Source: CAWJMD01 sp963700925 (GTDB lineage: Bacteria > Actinomycetota > Actinomycetes > Actinomycetales > CAWJMD01). From it: a stretch of DNA of 64,000 nucleotides. This document shows, one piece after another, positions 24,612-33,230 of this stretch. The translations under genes were made by a program, and so were the position numbers. Below the pieces are notes generated by a model. That model was not told where the DNA came from, did no database searches, and worked only from the letters and a program-made list of their open reading frames with translations. The stretch covers positions 1,302,001-1,366,000 of the forward strand of contig OY969553.1 of NCBI GenBank assembly GCA_963700925.1, given 5' to 3'. Numbering within the stretch: the first letter of the stretch is position 1; every line of letters starts with the position of its first letter.

Positions 24612-25239
24612 CTCCGAACGTATCTCGGACGCGCCGCGCAAGCGGTACGACAGCCAGGGGCTCCTTGACGTGGCGGTGAAGGTCTTCACCGAGCGCGGGT
24701 ACGACGGCACCAGCATGGGCGACCTGGCCACCATCGCCGGGCTCTCGAAGTCGTCCCTGTACCACCACGTCGACTCGAAGGAGCAGCTGCTCCGGATGGC
24801 GCTCGACCGGGCGCTCGAGCCCCTGTTCGCCGTCCTCGAGGAGCCCGGGGCGACCGACGGCCCGGCGATCGAGCGCCTCCAGCACGTCGTGCGGCGGACG
24901 GTCGCCGTGCTGACCCAGCAGCTGCCGTACGTGACCCTTCTCCTGCGCGTGCGAGGCAACACCGAGACCGAGCGGTGGGCGCTGCGCCGGCGGCGCGAGT
25001 TCGACCAGCACGTGGCCGGGCTGATGGCGATGGCCGAGCAGGAGGGGCACGTCCGAGACGACATCGACCCCGGTCTGGCGACCAGGCTGCTGTTCGGGAT
25101 GGTGAACTCGGTGGTCGAGTGGTACCGACCACCGCCGCCGCCGGGAACCCCGCTGGCGCAGGCCGACCCGATGGGCATCAGCGCCGACGACCTGGCCGAC
25201 GCCGTGCTGCGGATGGCCTTCGGCAACGTGCGCAGTTGA
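24604..25239 (+). CDS. PaaR-like TetR-family repressor of the paa operon
   Basis: A 211-residue TetR regulator. The helix-turn-helix is at ~17-62 (SQGLLDVAVKVFTERGYDGTSMGDLATIAGLSKSSLYHHVDSKEQLL), and the C-terminal ligand domain has the motif TRLLFGMVNSVVEWY. Its position directly before paaA and the palindrome at 25270-25285, which matches the ACCGACCGATCGGTCGGT-type site I recall for actinobacterial PaaR, support control of phenylacetate genes, with phenylacetyl-CoA as the expected inducer. GTG at 24604 overlaps the PPOX gene by eight bases. Confidence 0.88.
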   Translation: MADSERISDAPRKRYDSQGLLDVAVKVFTERGYDGTSMGDLATIAGLSKSSLYHHVDSKEQLLRMALDRALEPLFAVLEEPGATDGPAIERLQHVVRRTVAVLTQQLPYVTLLLRVRGNTETERWALRRRREFDQHVAGLMAMAEQEGHVRDDIDPGLATRLLFGMVNSVVEWYRPPPPPGTPLAQADPMGISADDLADAVLRMAFGNVRS

Positions 25240-25264
25240 CCCGTTCCGATCCGTCAGCCACAAT
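25236..25264 (+). promoter_or_regulatory. paaA promoter
   Basis: TTGACC (25236-25241) and CACAAT (25259-25264) with a 17-bp spacer, close to the housekeeping sigma consensus. It starts inside the last codons of the TetR gene and ends just before the operator. Confidence 0.7.
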
Positions 25265-25269
25265 AGAAA

Positions 25270-25285
25270 CCGACCGATCGGTCGG
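25270..25285 (+). promoter_or_regulatory. PaaR-type operator
   Basis: CCGACCGATCGGTCGG, a perfect 16-bp palindrome, lies 5-20 bp past the -10 at the expected transcription start, where a bound repressor would block initiation. It resembles operators of actinobacterial TetR-family PaaR proteins. Confidence 0.8.
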
Positions 25286-25307
25286 GTTGACTGCTCCGGA
25301 GGCTCAG

Positions 25308-26276
25308 ATGTCCGCACCCGCTCCCACGGCTCCCCCCGCGCCCGACGCGGACGGCGCGTTCGAGGCGATGATCGCCGCCGACGCCCGCATCGAGCCGCGC
25401 GACGAGATGCCCGAGGGCTACCGCAAGACGCTGATCCGCCAGATCGCCCAGCACGCCCACTCCGAGATCATCGGCATGCAGCCGGAGGGCGCCTGGATCT
25501 CTCGCGCCCCCAGCCTGCGGCGCAAGGCGATCCTGATGGCCAAGGTGCAGGACGAGGCCGGGCACGGGCTGTACCTCTACTCCGCGGCCGAGACGCTCGG
25601 GGTCGACCGGGCCGAGCTGCTCGACCTGCTGCACGCGGGCCGCCAGAAGTACTCCTCGATCTTCAACTACCCGACCCTCACCTGGGCCGACATCGGAGCG
25701 ATCGGCTGGCTCGTGGACGGGGCTGCGATCGTGAACCAGGTGCCGATCTGCCGCTGCTCGTTCGGGCCGTACGCGCGGGCCATGGTGCGGATCTGCAAGG
25801 AGGAGTCCTTCCACCAGCGGCAGGGCTTCGAGATCCTGCTGACCCTGTCGAAGGGCACCCCCGCACAGCACGAGATGGCGCAGGACGCGGTCAACCGCTG
25901 GTGGTGGCCGTCCCTGATGATGTTCGGCCCGCCCGACGCGGAGTCGCCGAACAGCGCTCAGTCGATGGCATGGGGCATCAAGCGGTTCAGCAACGACGAG
26001 CTGCGCCAGCGCTTCGTCGACATGACCGTCCCCCAGGCAGAGGTGCTCGACCTGACGCTGCCCGACCCCGACCTGCGCTTCGACGGTGAGCACTGGCAGT
26101 TCGGCGAGATCGACTGGGCTGAGTTCACCAACGTCCTCAAGGGCAACGGCCCCTGCAACGCCGAGCGCATCGAGCACCGCCTGGGCGCGCACACCGAGGG
26201 CCAGTGGGTGCGCGACGCCGCCAACGCCTACGCCGACAAGCAGGCCGCGAAGGCACAGCAGGAGGCAGTCGCGTGA
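25308..26276 (+). CDS. paaA: 1,2-phenylacetyl-CoA epoxidase, catalytic subunit A
   Basis: Di-iron oxygenase subunit that epoxidises the ring of phenylacetyl-CoA in the aerobic hybrid pathway. The 322 residues show the ferritin-like helices with iron ligands in ARIEPRDEMPEGY, IAQHAHSEIIGMQPEG and AKVQDEAGHGLYLY (ExxH), and KEESFHQRQGFE (second ExxH). ATG at 25308 follows CCGGAGGCTCAG. It heads a paaABCDE operon in which A/B, B/C and C/D overlap by GTGA and D/E are two bases apart, so the multicomponent enzyme is made together. Confidence 0.97.
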   Translation: MSAPAPTAPPAPDADGAFEAMIAADARIEPRDEMPEGYRKTLIRQIAQHAHSEIIGMQPEGAWISRAPSLRRKAILMAKVQDEAGHGLYLYSAAETLGVDRAELLDLLHAGRQKYSSIFNYPTLTWADIGAIGWLVDGAAIVNQVPICRCSFGPYARAMVRICKEESFHQRQGFEILLTLSKGTPAQHEMAQDAVNRWWWPSLMMFGPPDAESPNSAQSMAWGIKRFSNDELRQRFVDMTVPQAEVLDLTLPDPDLRFDGEHWQFGEIDWAEFTNVLKGNGPCNAERIEHRLGAHTEGQWVRDAANAYADKQAAKAQQEAVA

Positions 26277-26569
26277 CGGAGCAGACGCGTCGCGACTGGC
26301 CCCTCTGGGAGGTCTTCGTCCGACCTCGCCGTGGCCTGTCGCACGGGCACGTCGGCTCGCTGCACGCCCCCGACGCCGAGATGGCGGTGCGCAACGCTCG
26401 CGACGTGTACACCCGTCGGGGAGAAGGGATCTCGATCTGGGTCGTGCCCAGCGCGGCGATCACCGCATCGAGCCCGGACGAGAAGGACTCGTTCTTCGAC
26501 CCGGCCGCCGACAAGGTCTACCGCCACCCGACGTTCTACGACATCCCCGACGAGGTGCAGCACCTGTGA
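26273..26569 (+). CDS. paaB: 1,2-phenylacetyl-CoA epoxidase, subunit B
   Basis: A small 98-residue subunit of the PaaABCE complex. WPLWEVFVRPRRGLSHGHVGSLHAPDAEMAVRNARDVYTRRGEG is the family signature, and the tail DKVYRHPTFYDIPDEVQHL is typical. PaaB is thought to bridge PaaAC dimers. GTG at 26273 overlaps the paaA stop (GTGA). Confidence 0.96.
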   Translation: MTEQTRRDWPLWEVFVRPRRGLSHGHVGSLHAPDAEMAVRNARDVYTRRGEGISIWVVPSAAITASSPDEKDSFFDPAADKVYRHPTFYDIPDEVQHL

Positions 26570-27333
26570 GTACGACCTCGACCCTGGTTCCGCTGGCCCG
26601 CTACGCCCTCGGGCTCGGCGACGACGCGCTGGTGCTCGCGCACCGCTGCGGCGAGTGGATCACGCGTGCACCCCAGCTCGAGGAGGACGTCGCGCTCGGC
26701 AACATCGGCCTCGACCTGCTCGGTCAGGCCCGGACCCTGCTCACCTACGCCGGAGAGGTGGAGGGTGACGGCCGCGACGAGGACGACCTCGCCTACCTGC
26801 GTGAGCAGCGCGACTTCACCAACGTGCACCTGGTCGAGCACCCGAACCACGACTTCGGGGTCTCGATGGCACGCCTGCTGGTGTTCGCGGCCTACCAGTT
26901 CGAGCTGTACACGCGGCTGTCGTCCAGCCGCGACGAGACGCTCGCCGGGGTCGCCGGCAAGGCGGTCAAGGAGGTCGACTACCACCTCGACCACGCCACC
27001 TCCTGGGTGCTGCGTCTCGGCGACGGCACCGACGTCAGCCACGAGAAGATGCAGGCTGCGCTGGAACGGATCTGGCCGCTCGTGCCCGAGCTCTTCGACG
27101 CGTCGTGGGTCGACCCCGCCCTCGTCGCCGACGGTGTTGCCGTCGACCCAGCGACGCTGAAGGGTCCTGTGCTAGAGCGCGTTACCGCCGTCGTCGCGCA
27201 GGCCACCCTGACCCTGCCCGACCGCCCCGCCCGCGTCACCGGCGGACGCGACGGGGTCCACTCGCACGCGCTCGGCGAGCTGCTGGCCGAGATGCAGTAC
27301 CTGCACCGTGCCCATCCGGACGCGAAGTGGTGA
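26566..27333 (+). CDS. paaC: 1,2-phenylacetyl-CoA epoxidase, structural subunit C
   Basis: A 255-residue ferritin-like structural partner of PaaA. Family segments: ARYALGLGDDALVLAHRCGEWITRAPQLEEDVALGNIGLDLLGQAR (residues ~9-54), LREQRDFTNVHLVEHPNHDFG, KEVDYHLDHATSWVLRLGDG. Metal ligands of the catalytic subunit are only partly kept, as expected. GTG at 26566 overlaps the paaB stop (GTGA). Confidence 0.96.
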   Translation: MSTTSTLVPLARYALGLGDDALVLAHRCGEWITRAPQLEEDVALGNIGLDLLGQARTLLTYAGEVEGDGRDEDDLAYLREQRDFTNVHLVEHPNHDFGVSMARLLVFAAYQFELYTRLSSSRDETLAGVAGKAVKEVDYHLDHATSWVLRLGDGTDVSHEKMQAALERIWPLVPELFDASWVDPALVADGVAVDPATLKGPVLERVTAVVAQATLTLPDRPARVTGGRDGVHSHALGELLAEMQYLHRAHPDAKW

Positions 27334-27851
27334 GCGCAGTGGTGAGCCCGGCGGTTGAGCTGCAGCCCGACCTGGTGCGTGCCCGGGCCGCTGCCGCGTC
27401 GGTGCTCGACCCCGAGGTGCCGGTCCTGACGATCGACGACCTCGGTGTCCTGCGCGACGTGCAGATCACTGGCGACGGCACGGTCGTGGTGACCATCACG
27501 CCGACCTACTCGGGATGCCCTGCGATGGACGCCATCCGCACCGATGTTCGGGATGCGTTGTCGCGCAGCGGCTTCGAGCATGTCGAGGTGCTGACCGTGC
27601 TGGCCCCGGCCTGGACCACCGACTGGATGAGCGAGGACGGGCGGCGCAAGCTCGCCGAGTACGGCGTCGCACCTCCAGGTACCCGCCGCAGCGGCTCCGA
27701 CGGACGCGTAGCGCTGACCCTGTCGGTACGTTGCCCGCAGTGCGGGTCACCCGACACCCGAGAGCTGTCGCACTTCGGCTCGACCGCGTGCAAGTCGTTG
27801 TGGCAGTGCCGATCCTGCGCCGAGCCGTTCGACCACTTCAAGGCCATCTGA
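27330..27851 (+). CDS. paaD: PaaD, SUF-type maturation protein of the epoxidase
   Basis: A 173-residue protein needed for the phenylacetyl-CoA epoxygenase system, probably in iron-sulphur or metal-centre assembly. Residues ~10-100 are a MIP18/DUF59 domain (AAAASVLDPEVPVLTIDDLGVLRDV...VTITPTYSGCPAMDAI). Residues ~130-170 are a C-terminal zinc-binding module CPQCGSPDTRELSHFGSTACKSLWQCRSCAEPFDHFK with CxxC pairs, which is specific to PaaD. GTG 27330 gives a GTGA overlap with paaC; a second in-frame GTG at 27342 is possible. Confidence 0.95.
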   Translation: MSAVVSPAVELQPDLVRARAAAASVLDPEVPVLTIDDLGVLRDVQITGDGTVVVTITPTYSGCPAMDAIRTDVRDALSRSGFEHVEVLTVLAPAWTTDWMSEDGRRKLAEYGVAPPGTRRSGSDGRVALTLSVRCPQCGSPDTRELSHFGSTACKSLWQCRSCAEPFDHFKAI

Positions 27852-27853
27852 GC

Positions 27854-28969
27854 ATGAGCACTGCGTCGACCAGCACCGTGCCCCAGGTCGCGGCCTCCCG
27901 TCACCGGGTCGAGTTCCACCCGCTGCGCGTGGCCGAGGTGGAGCGGCTCACCCCTGACGCGGTGGCGGTCACGTTCGAGGTGCCCGACGAGCTCGCCGAC
28001 GACTACGCCTTCACGCCGGGCCAGCACCTGACGCTGCGCACCATGGTCGACGGCGACGAGGTGCGCCGCAGCTACTCGATCTGCTCGCCTCCGGCCGACG
28101 GGCGGCTGCGAGTGGCGGTGAAGCGGATCGAGGGTGGGCTCTTCTCCGACCACGCGAACGCCGGCCTCGAGGTGGGCGACGTGCTCGACGTGATGACGCC
28201 GGCCGGACGCTTCGGCCGCGTCCCGGACCCCACAGCCCGGCGCCACTACGCGGCCGTGGTCGCTGGCAGCGGCATCACTCCGGTGATGGCCGTGATGGGC
28301 GCCGTGCTGCAGGTCGAGCCGGCGAGCACGTTCACACTCGTCTACGGCAACCGCAACTCGTCCACGGTGATGTTCGGCGACGAGATCGCCGACCTCAAGG
28401 ACCGCTACCCGCAACGGCTCCAGCTGCTGCACGTGCTGTCGCGCGAGCCCCACGACGCCGACCTGCTGCACGGTCGCATCGACACCGCCAAGCTCGACCG
28501 GATGCTCGAAACCCTTTTGCCCCCAGACCAGGTCGACGACTGGTTCCTGTGCGGGCCGTTCGGGATGGTCGAGCAGGTCCGCGAGACGCTGCGGGCTCAC
28601 GGGGTGCAGAACACCTCGATCCACCTCGAGCTGTTCCACGTCGACGGGGAGGCGCCTCGGGTGGTTCGGCCGCGCGCGTCCGGCGACGACTCCGGCTGCG
28701 AGGTCACCGTCCGGCTCGACGGACGGTCGAGCACGTTCACGATGCCCGACGAGGGGTCCGTGCTCGACGCCACCTTGGCGGTGCGCGCCGACGCGCCCTT
28801 CGCCTGCAAGGGCGGCGTGTGCGGCACGTGCCGTGTGATGGTGCGCGAGGGCAAGGTCGAGATGGCCCGCAACTACGCGCTCGAGCCCGAGGAGATCGCG
28901 GCCGGCTACGCCCTCGCCTGCCAGTCGGCGCCCACTACGGACCGGCTCGAGGTCGACTTCGACGTCTGA
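27854..28969 (+). CDS. paaE: 1,2-phenylacetyl-CoA epoxidase, reductase subunit E
   Basis: Electron-transfer subunit, 371 residues. FAD-binding domain ~18-115 (RRSYSICSPP), NAD(P)H-binding domain ~120-245 (VVAGSGITPVMAVM, FLCGPFGMVE), then a plant-type [2Fe-2S] ferredoxin domain at ~275-371 with CKGGVCGTCRVMVREGKVEM...LACQS, cluster ligands C-x4-C-x2-C...C. ATG at 27854 is two bases after the paaD stop. Last gene of the operon. Downstream pathway genes (paaG, paaZ, paaF, paaH, paaJ, paaK) are not in this window. Confidence 0.96.
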   Translation: MSTASTSTVPQVAASRHRVEFHPLRVAEVERLTPDAVAVTFEVPDELADDYAFTPGQHLTLRTMVDGDEVRRSYSICSPPADGRLRVAVKRIEGGLFSDHANAGLEVGDVLDVMTPAGRFGRVPDPTARRHYAAVVAGSGITPVMAVMGAVLQVEPASTFTLVYGNRNSSTVMFGDEIADLKDRYPQRLQLLHVLSREPHDADLLHGRIDTAKLDRMLETLLPPDQVDDWFLCGPFGMVEQVRETLRAHGVQNTSIHLELFHVDGEAPRVVRPRASGDDSGCEVTVRLDGRSSTFTMPDEGSVLDATLAVRADAPFACKGGVCGTCRVMVREGKVEMARNYALEPEEIAAGYALACQSAPTTDRLEVDFDV

Positions 28970-28987
28970 CCGCACGGCGTCGTCTCA

Positions 28988-29018
28988 GCACCCCGTCAGG
29001 AGCTCGGCGTCGGGGTGC
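28988..29018 (+). terminator. Possible terminator hairpin after paaE
   Basis: GCACCCCG (28988-28995) and CGGGGTGC (29011-29018) form a perfect eight-pair stem with a 15-nt loop, 19 bp past the paaE stop. No T run follows. A second inverted repeat, CCTGACA-N20-TGTCAGG, spans 29018-29051. Confidence 0.45.
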
Positions 29019-29170
29019 CTGACACTGCCTGGGCCCGAGCAACCTGTCAGGCCCCACAACCCACTGCCTTGGCGTGTTGCGATCGGGCATGAACAGACGC
29101 TGGACGCACGTTGCTGTCATGGTGTCGGCTTGCAGTCGGCGGTAACCGTCCCTCCAGCACAGGAGTTCTC

Positions 29171-29920
29171 ATGACCGAGACCGGCTCCGACCAGCCAGCC
29201 CAGCTCACGCCGATGCCGGACGACTGGAGCCGTGCGCTGGTGATCGTCGCTCACCCCGACGACGCCGAGTACGGGCTCTCGGCAGCGGTTGCCGTGTGGA
29301 CGGCCGCGGGCAAGGACGTGCGCTACGTGCTCGCCACCCGAGGCGAGGCGGGCATCGCGGGACTACCGCCGGCCGAGTCCGCCCCGGCCCGCACGCGTGA
29401 GCAGATCGCCTCCAGCGCAGTCGTCGGCGTGCACGTCGTCGAGTTCCTCGACCATCCGGACGGACGACTCGTCGAGGGGGTCGACCTGCGGCGCGACCTC
29501 GCCGCCGCGATCCGCCGGCACCAGCCCGAGCTGGTGCTGACCCTGAACTTCCACGAGACCTGGGGACCTGGAGCGTGGAACAGCGCCGACCACCGCGCCC
29601 TCGGCCGGTCGGTCATCGACGCCGTCGCAGACGCCGCCAACGAGTGGATCTTCCCCGAGCTCACGACGCACCACCTCGGCCCCTGGCAGGGAACGCGGTG
29701 GATCGCAGTGGCTTCGATGTCCACGGCGACGCACGCCGTCGACGTCAGCGAGGGCATCGAGACGGCGGTCCGTGCACTGTCCGAGCACCGGCTGTACCTC
29801 GCCGCCCTCAGCCCGGACCCGGTCGAGGAGCAGGCTAGCCGTCAGATCGGCTGGGTCACGGCGCCGAACCCACGTTTCGGCAACCTGCCATCGGTCATGT
29901 TCGAGGTCTTCGGAGCCTGA
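29171..29920 (+). CDS. PIG-L family (LmbE-like) deacetylase
   Basis: Zinc-dependent N-acetylglucosaminyl-type deacetylase, 249 residues. VIVAHPDDAEYGLSAAVAVWTAAGKDVRYVLATRGEAG (residues ~23-60) contains the metal-binding HPDDxE motif; the third metal ligand is in NSADHRALGRSVIDAV (~137-152). Actinobacterial relatives include mycothiol enzymes MshB and Mca, but the sequence is shorter and no mycothiol genes are adjacent, so the amide substrate is unknown. ATG at 29171 follows AGGAG; upstream frame codons are not family-like. Confidence 0.9.
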   Translation: MTETGSDQPAQLTPMPDDWSRALVIVAHPDDAEYGLSAAVAVWTAAGKDVRYVLATRGEAGIAGLPPAESAPARTREQIASSAVVGVHVVEFLDHPDGRLVEGVDLRRDLAAAIRRHQPELVLTLNFHETWGPGAWNSADHRALGRSVIDAVADAANEWIFPELTTHHLGPWQGTRWIAVASMSTATHAVDVSEGIETAVRALSEHRLYLAALSPDPVEEQASRQIGWVTAPNPRFGNLPSVMFEVFGA

Positions 29921-29927
29921 AGCGAGA

Positions 29928-29947
29928 AGTGGGCATCCAGGCCCACT
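29928..29947. terminator. Hairpin after PIG-L gene
   Basis: AGTGGGC-ATCCAG-GCCCACT, seven-pair stem and six-base loop, starting seven bases past the deacetylase stop. Good position for a terminator, without a T run. Confidence 0.45.
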
Positions 29948-29979
29948 CCCGTTCGCGCACAGCGCGCTACGTTCGTGAC

Positions 29980-30432
29980 GTGCGTTCAATCACCACGTAC
30001 CCGGCGGCTTCGACGCCGACGATGGCGACGCATGTCGCGCTGACCGTCGTCGTCCTGGTCGTGGCCTTCAACCTGGTCGGCCTGATCGGCTACTTCATCG
30101 CTGGCCCGACCGGGAGCGTCGAGACGTTCGTGATCGTCCAGTCCGCTCTGGGTCTGCTGGTGGTGGCGTCCGTGGTCCGGTGGCGGACGGTGGCAGGGTT
30201 GCGCCGTGGACTGCCGGCCCTCACGTGGACGGGAGTCCCGGCCGCCGTGGCCTACCTCCTGCTGCCGTCGGCGTGGACGGGATCGGCGTTGTTCTGGTGG
30301 CAGCTGCTGGAGCCAGGGTTCCTCACCTGGCTGCTGGACCTGCCGGCCTGGCTGGCCGTCGTCGGGCTGGGGCTGCTGTGGGGCGCGTCGCAACAGGACC
30401 TCGACACGGGACCGGCGACGCCCTACGGATGA
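29980..30432 (+). CDS. Four-TM integral membrane protein of unknown function
   Basis: With GTG at 29980 the protein has 150 residues and four predicted membrane helices: VALTVVVLVVAFNLVGLIGYF, FVIVQSALGLLVVASVV, LTWTGVPAAVAYLLLPSA and WLLDLPAWLAVVGLGLLWGA. TACGTT ends six bases before the GTG, the usual layout of a leaderless actinobacterial gene. ATG at 30022 would remove only the leader before helix 1. It stands between the deacetylase and the pilin-like cassette; no family recognised. Confidence 0.55.
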   Translation: MRSITTYPAASTPTMATHVALTVVVLVVAFNLVGLIGYFIAGPTGSVETFVIVQSALGLLVVASVVRWRTVAGLRRGLPALTWTGVPAAVAYLLLPSAWTGSALFWWQLLEPGFLTWLLDLPAWLAVVGLGLLWGASQQDLDTGPATPYG

Positions 30433-30486
30433 GCCGGGGGCCCTGGGGCCCACGCGCACGACACCGCCGGGTGATCTGATGGGAAA

Positions 30487-31131
30487 ATGACTGGCCCGAG
30501 CATCCGACGGATCTCGAGCACCCGCTGGACCTGGACGACGGCGGCTGTGGTCATCGCCGTGTCCGCGTGCGGAGCCCCTTCGGAGGACGAGAGCGTGGCC
30601 GCAACAGATGACGCTCGGCCGACGGCGAGTGCGCCCGCGTCGCTCGGTCCGATCACGGAACAGCCCCGAGACTCACGCCAGGTGGACGGTCCGACCTTCT
30701 CACTGTTCGCGCCGGCCGAGTTCCAGCAGTCGACCCGAACTGGTCCGAGCGACATCCCGATGATCGTGCTCAGCACACCGTCGGACGAGCCCGGCGGTGT
30801 GATCGAGGTCGTGGCGTTCGACGAGAAGGACCCGCCGTCGACAGCGCAGGAGCAGATGGCCCTGCTCGCCGCCTCCAAGGCGGACCTCGAAGGGGTCGAG
30901 GACTTCCAGCGTGAAGCGATCGAGTGGCCCGGCGCCACGGACGCGGTCGTCGTCCAGTGGACCGAGAAGACCACCACGGCGCAGGGCCCGATCACGCAGC
31001 GGTTCGCCCAGCTAAGCCTTCAGGTCAGCGACGTGCAGATCACGAACGTCCTGGCGGTCGCACCTGAGGACGAGTTCGAGTCCTCCGGCGTCCTCGACCT
31101 GCTGCGTACGATGACCCTGGACTCCGCGTGA
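30487..31131 (+). CDS. Secreted lipoprotein of the pilin-like cassette
   Basis: A 214-residue lipoprotein with lipobox VSAC (Cys28) and a short acidic linker. A domain at ~60-214 (GPTFSLFAPAEFQQSTRTGPSDIPMIVLSTP...VVVQWTEKTTTAQGPITQRFAQLSLQVSDVQ) has the alternating pattern of the LpqN/PsbP-like fold found in actinobacterial lipoproteins. ATG at 30487 follows a GATGGGAAA without a strong ribosome site. Its TGA overlaps the next gene's GTG as GTGA, so it is in one operon with the two-TM protein and, probably, the prepilin-like gene. Confidence 0.65.
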   Translation: MTGPSIRRISSTRWTWTTAAVVIAVSACGAPSEDESVAATDDARPTASAPASLGPITEQPRDSRQVDGPTFSLFAPAEFQQSTRTGPSDIPMIVLSTPSDEPGGVIEVVAFDEKDPPSTAQEQMALLAASKADLEGVEDFQREAIEWPGATDAVVVQWTEKTTTAQGPITQRFAQLSLQVSDVQITNVLAVAPEDEFESSGVLDLLRTMTLDSA

Positions 31132-31712
31132 CCAGCCTGCTGTCCAAGAGGACTGACGACTCGATGCTCTTCGCGTTCACCCGCAGGCGGCGGCGACGCG
31201 CCAGCCCGCAGTCACGTGCGCTCCTCATCGTCCTGTCCGTGGCTGCCTTGGCCCTCGGCGTGGTCGGCATCGCGCTCGGCCTCGTGGTGCAGTCCAACCC
31301 GGAGAGCCGCGACGCCCAGCTCCTGGAGGTCGGCGCGGCCTACACCGCCCCCGACCGTGTGCCGTTCGTCGGAGACCTCGTCGTGTACGGAGCACCTCCC
31401 GAGGGCGAGCGGCCAGACCTGGATGCCCTGGGCTGCGTGACCACATCCGGCGACGCGTCCACGAAGAACGCCTTGCGCGAGGACCGCATCGTGGTGGACG
31501 ACCGCGGTCTGGTGCCGCTGGTGTCCTTCGCGGGCGAGCCCGGCCACAGCATCGGCTGCAACGGGCCGGCGGCAATGGCCGCGGCGCCCCTGTACGTGGT
31601 CCCGGGCACCAACGGGCGTCACCTGATCCCGCTCGCGGGGTACAGCGTCGGCGCCCTCGGAGTCCCCCTCGGTCTGCTCGGCCTGCTGAGTGCCCGGGCC
31701 TCGAGGGTCTGA
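31128..31712 (+). CDS. Two-TM protein with extracytoplasmic Cys-pair domain (paralogue 1)
   Basis: A 194-residue protein with a strongly basic start (RRRRRRASPQSR), one helix at ~32-52, an external domain of about 110 residues holding only two cysteines (LGCVTTSG and GCNGPA; likely a disulphide) and a second helix at ~170-188. The motif VGDLVVYG and the order of elements recur in the protein at 33281 (LGPLVVYG, MDCVLL, TCRGPQ), so the two are paralogues flanking the prepilin-like gene. GTGA overlap with the lipoprotein gene. No known family. Confidence 0.65.
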   Translation: MTSLLSKRTDDSMLFAFTRRRRRRASPQSRALLIVLSVAALALGVVGIALGLVVQSNPESRDAQLLEVGAAYTAPDRVPFVGDLVVYGAPPEGERPDLDALGCVTTSGDASTKNALREDRIVVDDRGLVPLVSFAGEPGHSIGCNGPAAMAAAPLYVVPGTNGRHLIPLAGYSVGALGVPLGLLGLLSARASRV

Positions 31713-31811
31713 CGACACCAAGGACACCACCAGGCGAGCAAGCGAACCCCGCTCGATGGGCCCCTCGGGCAGGCCCCAGGGCCTACCTCATCTCGCTGCA
31801 GCGGTGATGGC

Positions 31812-33230
31812 ATGGCCGGCATGACCCGTGCGCGCAGTACGACGGCGATGCCGTCGCGGTGGCGTGACCGGCTGCAGCACGTACGTGGTGACCAGGGGCA
31901 GGCCGCGCTCGAGCACATCGGCGCCCTGGCCATCGTCGTCGTGATGATCGCGGCGGTCGTCGCCGCCTTCACGGCGAATGCCCCGCTGATCGGCGAACGC
32001 ACCTCCTACCTCATCTGCAAGGTGCTGACCGTCGGCACGGGAGGGTGCGGCGACGCTCCGGGGTCCCCCGAGAGCCGCCAGCCCACCACCCCCTGCGTGG
32101 TCGGGTCCCGCGGCGACCGGATCAGCCTCGGTGCGGACATCGCGTTCATCAAGGTCGGCGGCAACCGGGTCTTCGCGGTGCAGGAGCTCAGCGACGGCAC
32201 GTACAAGGTCACACAGACCAGCGGTGGCAACGTGGGGGTCACCGCTGGGGTCGGAGCCAGCACGTCCTTCACCGTCGCCGACAACCGGGTCGGCGCGGGG
32301 GCGTCGGCAGGAATCTCCGGCGGTGTCACCTTCCAGGCCGGGCAGGAGTGGATCGTCGACTCCAGGGAGGACGTCGACCGGCTCACGTCGGCCGAGAACT
32401 GGGACCGGTTCGACGCGGTGATCGAGGGAGCCAACCCGATCCTCGGAGGGATCGCGACGTGGGGGCGTGACCAGCTGGGCATCGGCGAGCAGTTCCCGGC
32501 ACCGCAGCGGATCTTCGTGGCCGCCGGCGCCTCGGGGGAGGCCAGCGCCTACGCCGGGGCCGCGACCGCGGTGGCGAAGGGCAGGGTCGCGGCCTCGCAG
32601 CTGCTCGGGTACAGCCACGTTCCCGACGGCAACGGGGAGAAGACCTTCTACTTCGAGAGCACCTACGACGGGGACGCGATGGCCGCCTTGGCGGGCGGCA
32701 CCGACTCCGCGGGAACCAGGCTGAGGGGGCAGGCCAAGGTGCTCACCTCGATCACGGTCGACGCCGACGGCAACATCGTGCGGGCCGAGCGGTCGGCCTT
32801 GGCCACGGGCAACAGCGAGGGGTTGACGAACGTCCTCTTCGGGGGCGACGCCTCGGCCGTCCTCAGTGACAACCTCGGGACCGGAACGCAGCTCGATGCC
32901 CGGCTCGACGTCAAGACCGACGCTGACCGCGACGCAGTGCTCGCCCTGCTGGCCAGCACCGGCATCAACCCAGCCGGTATCGGTGTCGACGGTGACCCGG
33001 GTGGCGTCACAGACCCGATGGGCGACGTGTTCATGGACGCCGTCCGCGACCGGGGTCAGCTCACCCGGTACGACGTCGTAACCGACGACTCGATCCTGTT
33101 CGAGGGAGCAGGCGAGGTGGCGGCGGGGGCCAAGCTGTCACTCAACGGCGGCTACTCGACGAACAGCATGACGGCGAGCAACCATCAGTACTGGGACGGG
33201 AACGGCTTCGCCAACCGAACCAACTGCTGA
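31812..33230 (+). CDS. Large protein with Flp-type prepilin leader
   Basis: A 472-residue protein. A 29-residue basic leader ends DQG, then QAALEHIGALAIVVVMIAAV. This matches the Flp prepilin pattern G|QxxLEYIG (compare DDEGQGALEYIG of the pilin at 36548), with Glu at +5 and a hydrophobic helix. Cleavage at Gly29 would leave a ~443-residue mature protein instead of the usual ~45. The C-terminal part is Gly/Ala/Thr-rich beta (GVTAGVGASTSFTVADNRVGAGASAG) with a few cysteines near its start and end, and no recognised domain. It could be a minor or tip pilin or adhesin carried by the Flp system. ATG at 31812; an alternative is 31821. Confidence 0.65.
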   Translation: MAGMTRARSTTAMPSRWRDRLQHVRGDQGQAALEHIGALAIVVVMIAAVVAAFTANAPLIGERTSYLICKVLTVGTGGCGDAPGSPESRQPTTPCVVGSRGDRISLGADIAFIKVGGNRVFAVQELSDGTYKVTQTSGGNVGVTAGVGASTSFTVADNRVGAGASAGISGGVTFQAGQEWIVDSREDVDRLTSAENWDRFDAVIEGANPILGGIATWGRDQLGIGEQFPAPQRIFVAAGASGEASAYAGAATAVAKGRVAASQLLGYSHVPDGNGEKTFYFESTYDGDAMAALAGGTDSAGTRLRGQAKVLTSITVDADGNIVRAERSALATGNSEGLTNVLFGGDASAVLSDNLGTGTQLDARLDVKTDADRDAVLALLASTGINPAGIGVDGDPGGVTDPMGDVFMDAVRDRGQLTRYDVVTDDSILFEGAGEVAAGAKLSLNGGYSTNSMTASNHQYWDGNGFANRTNC

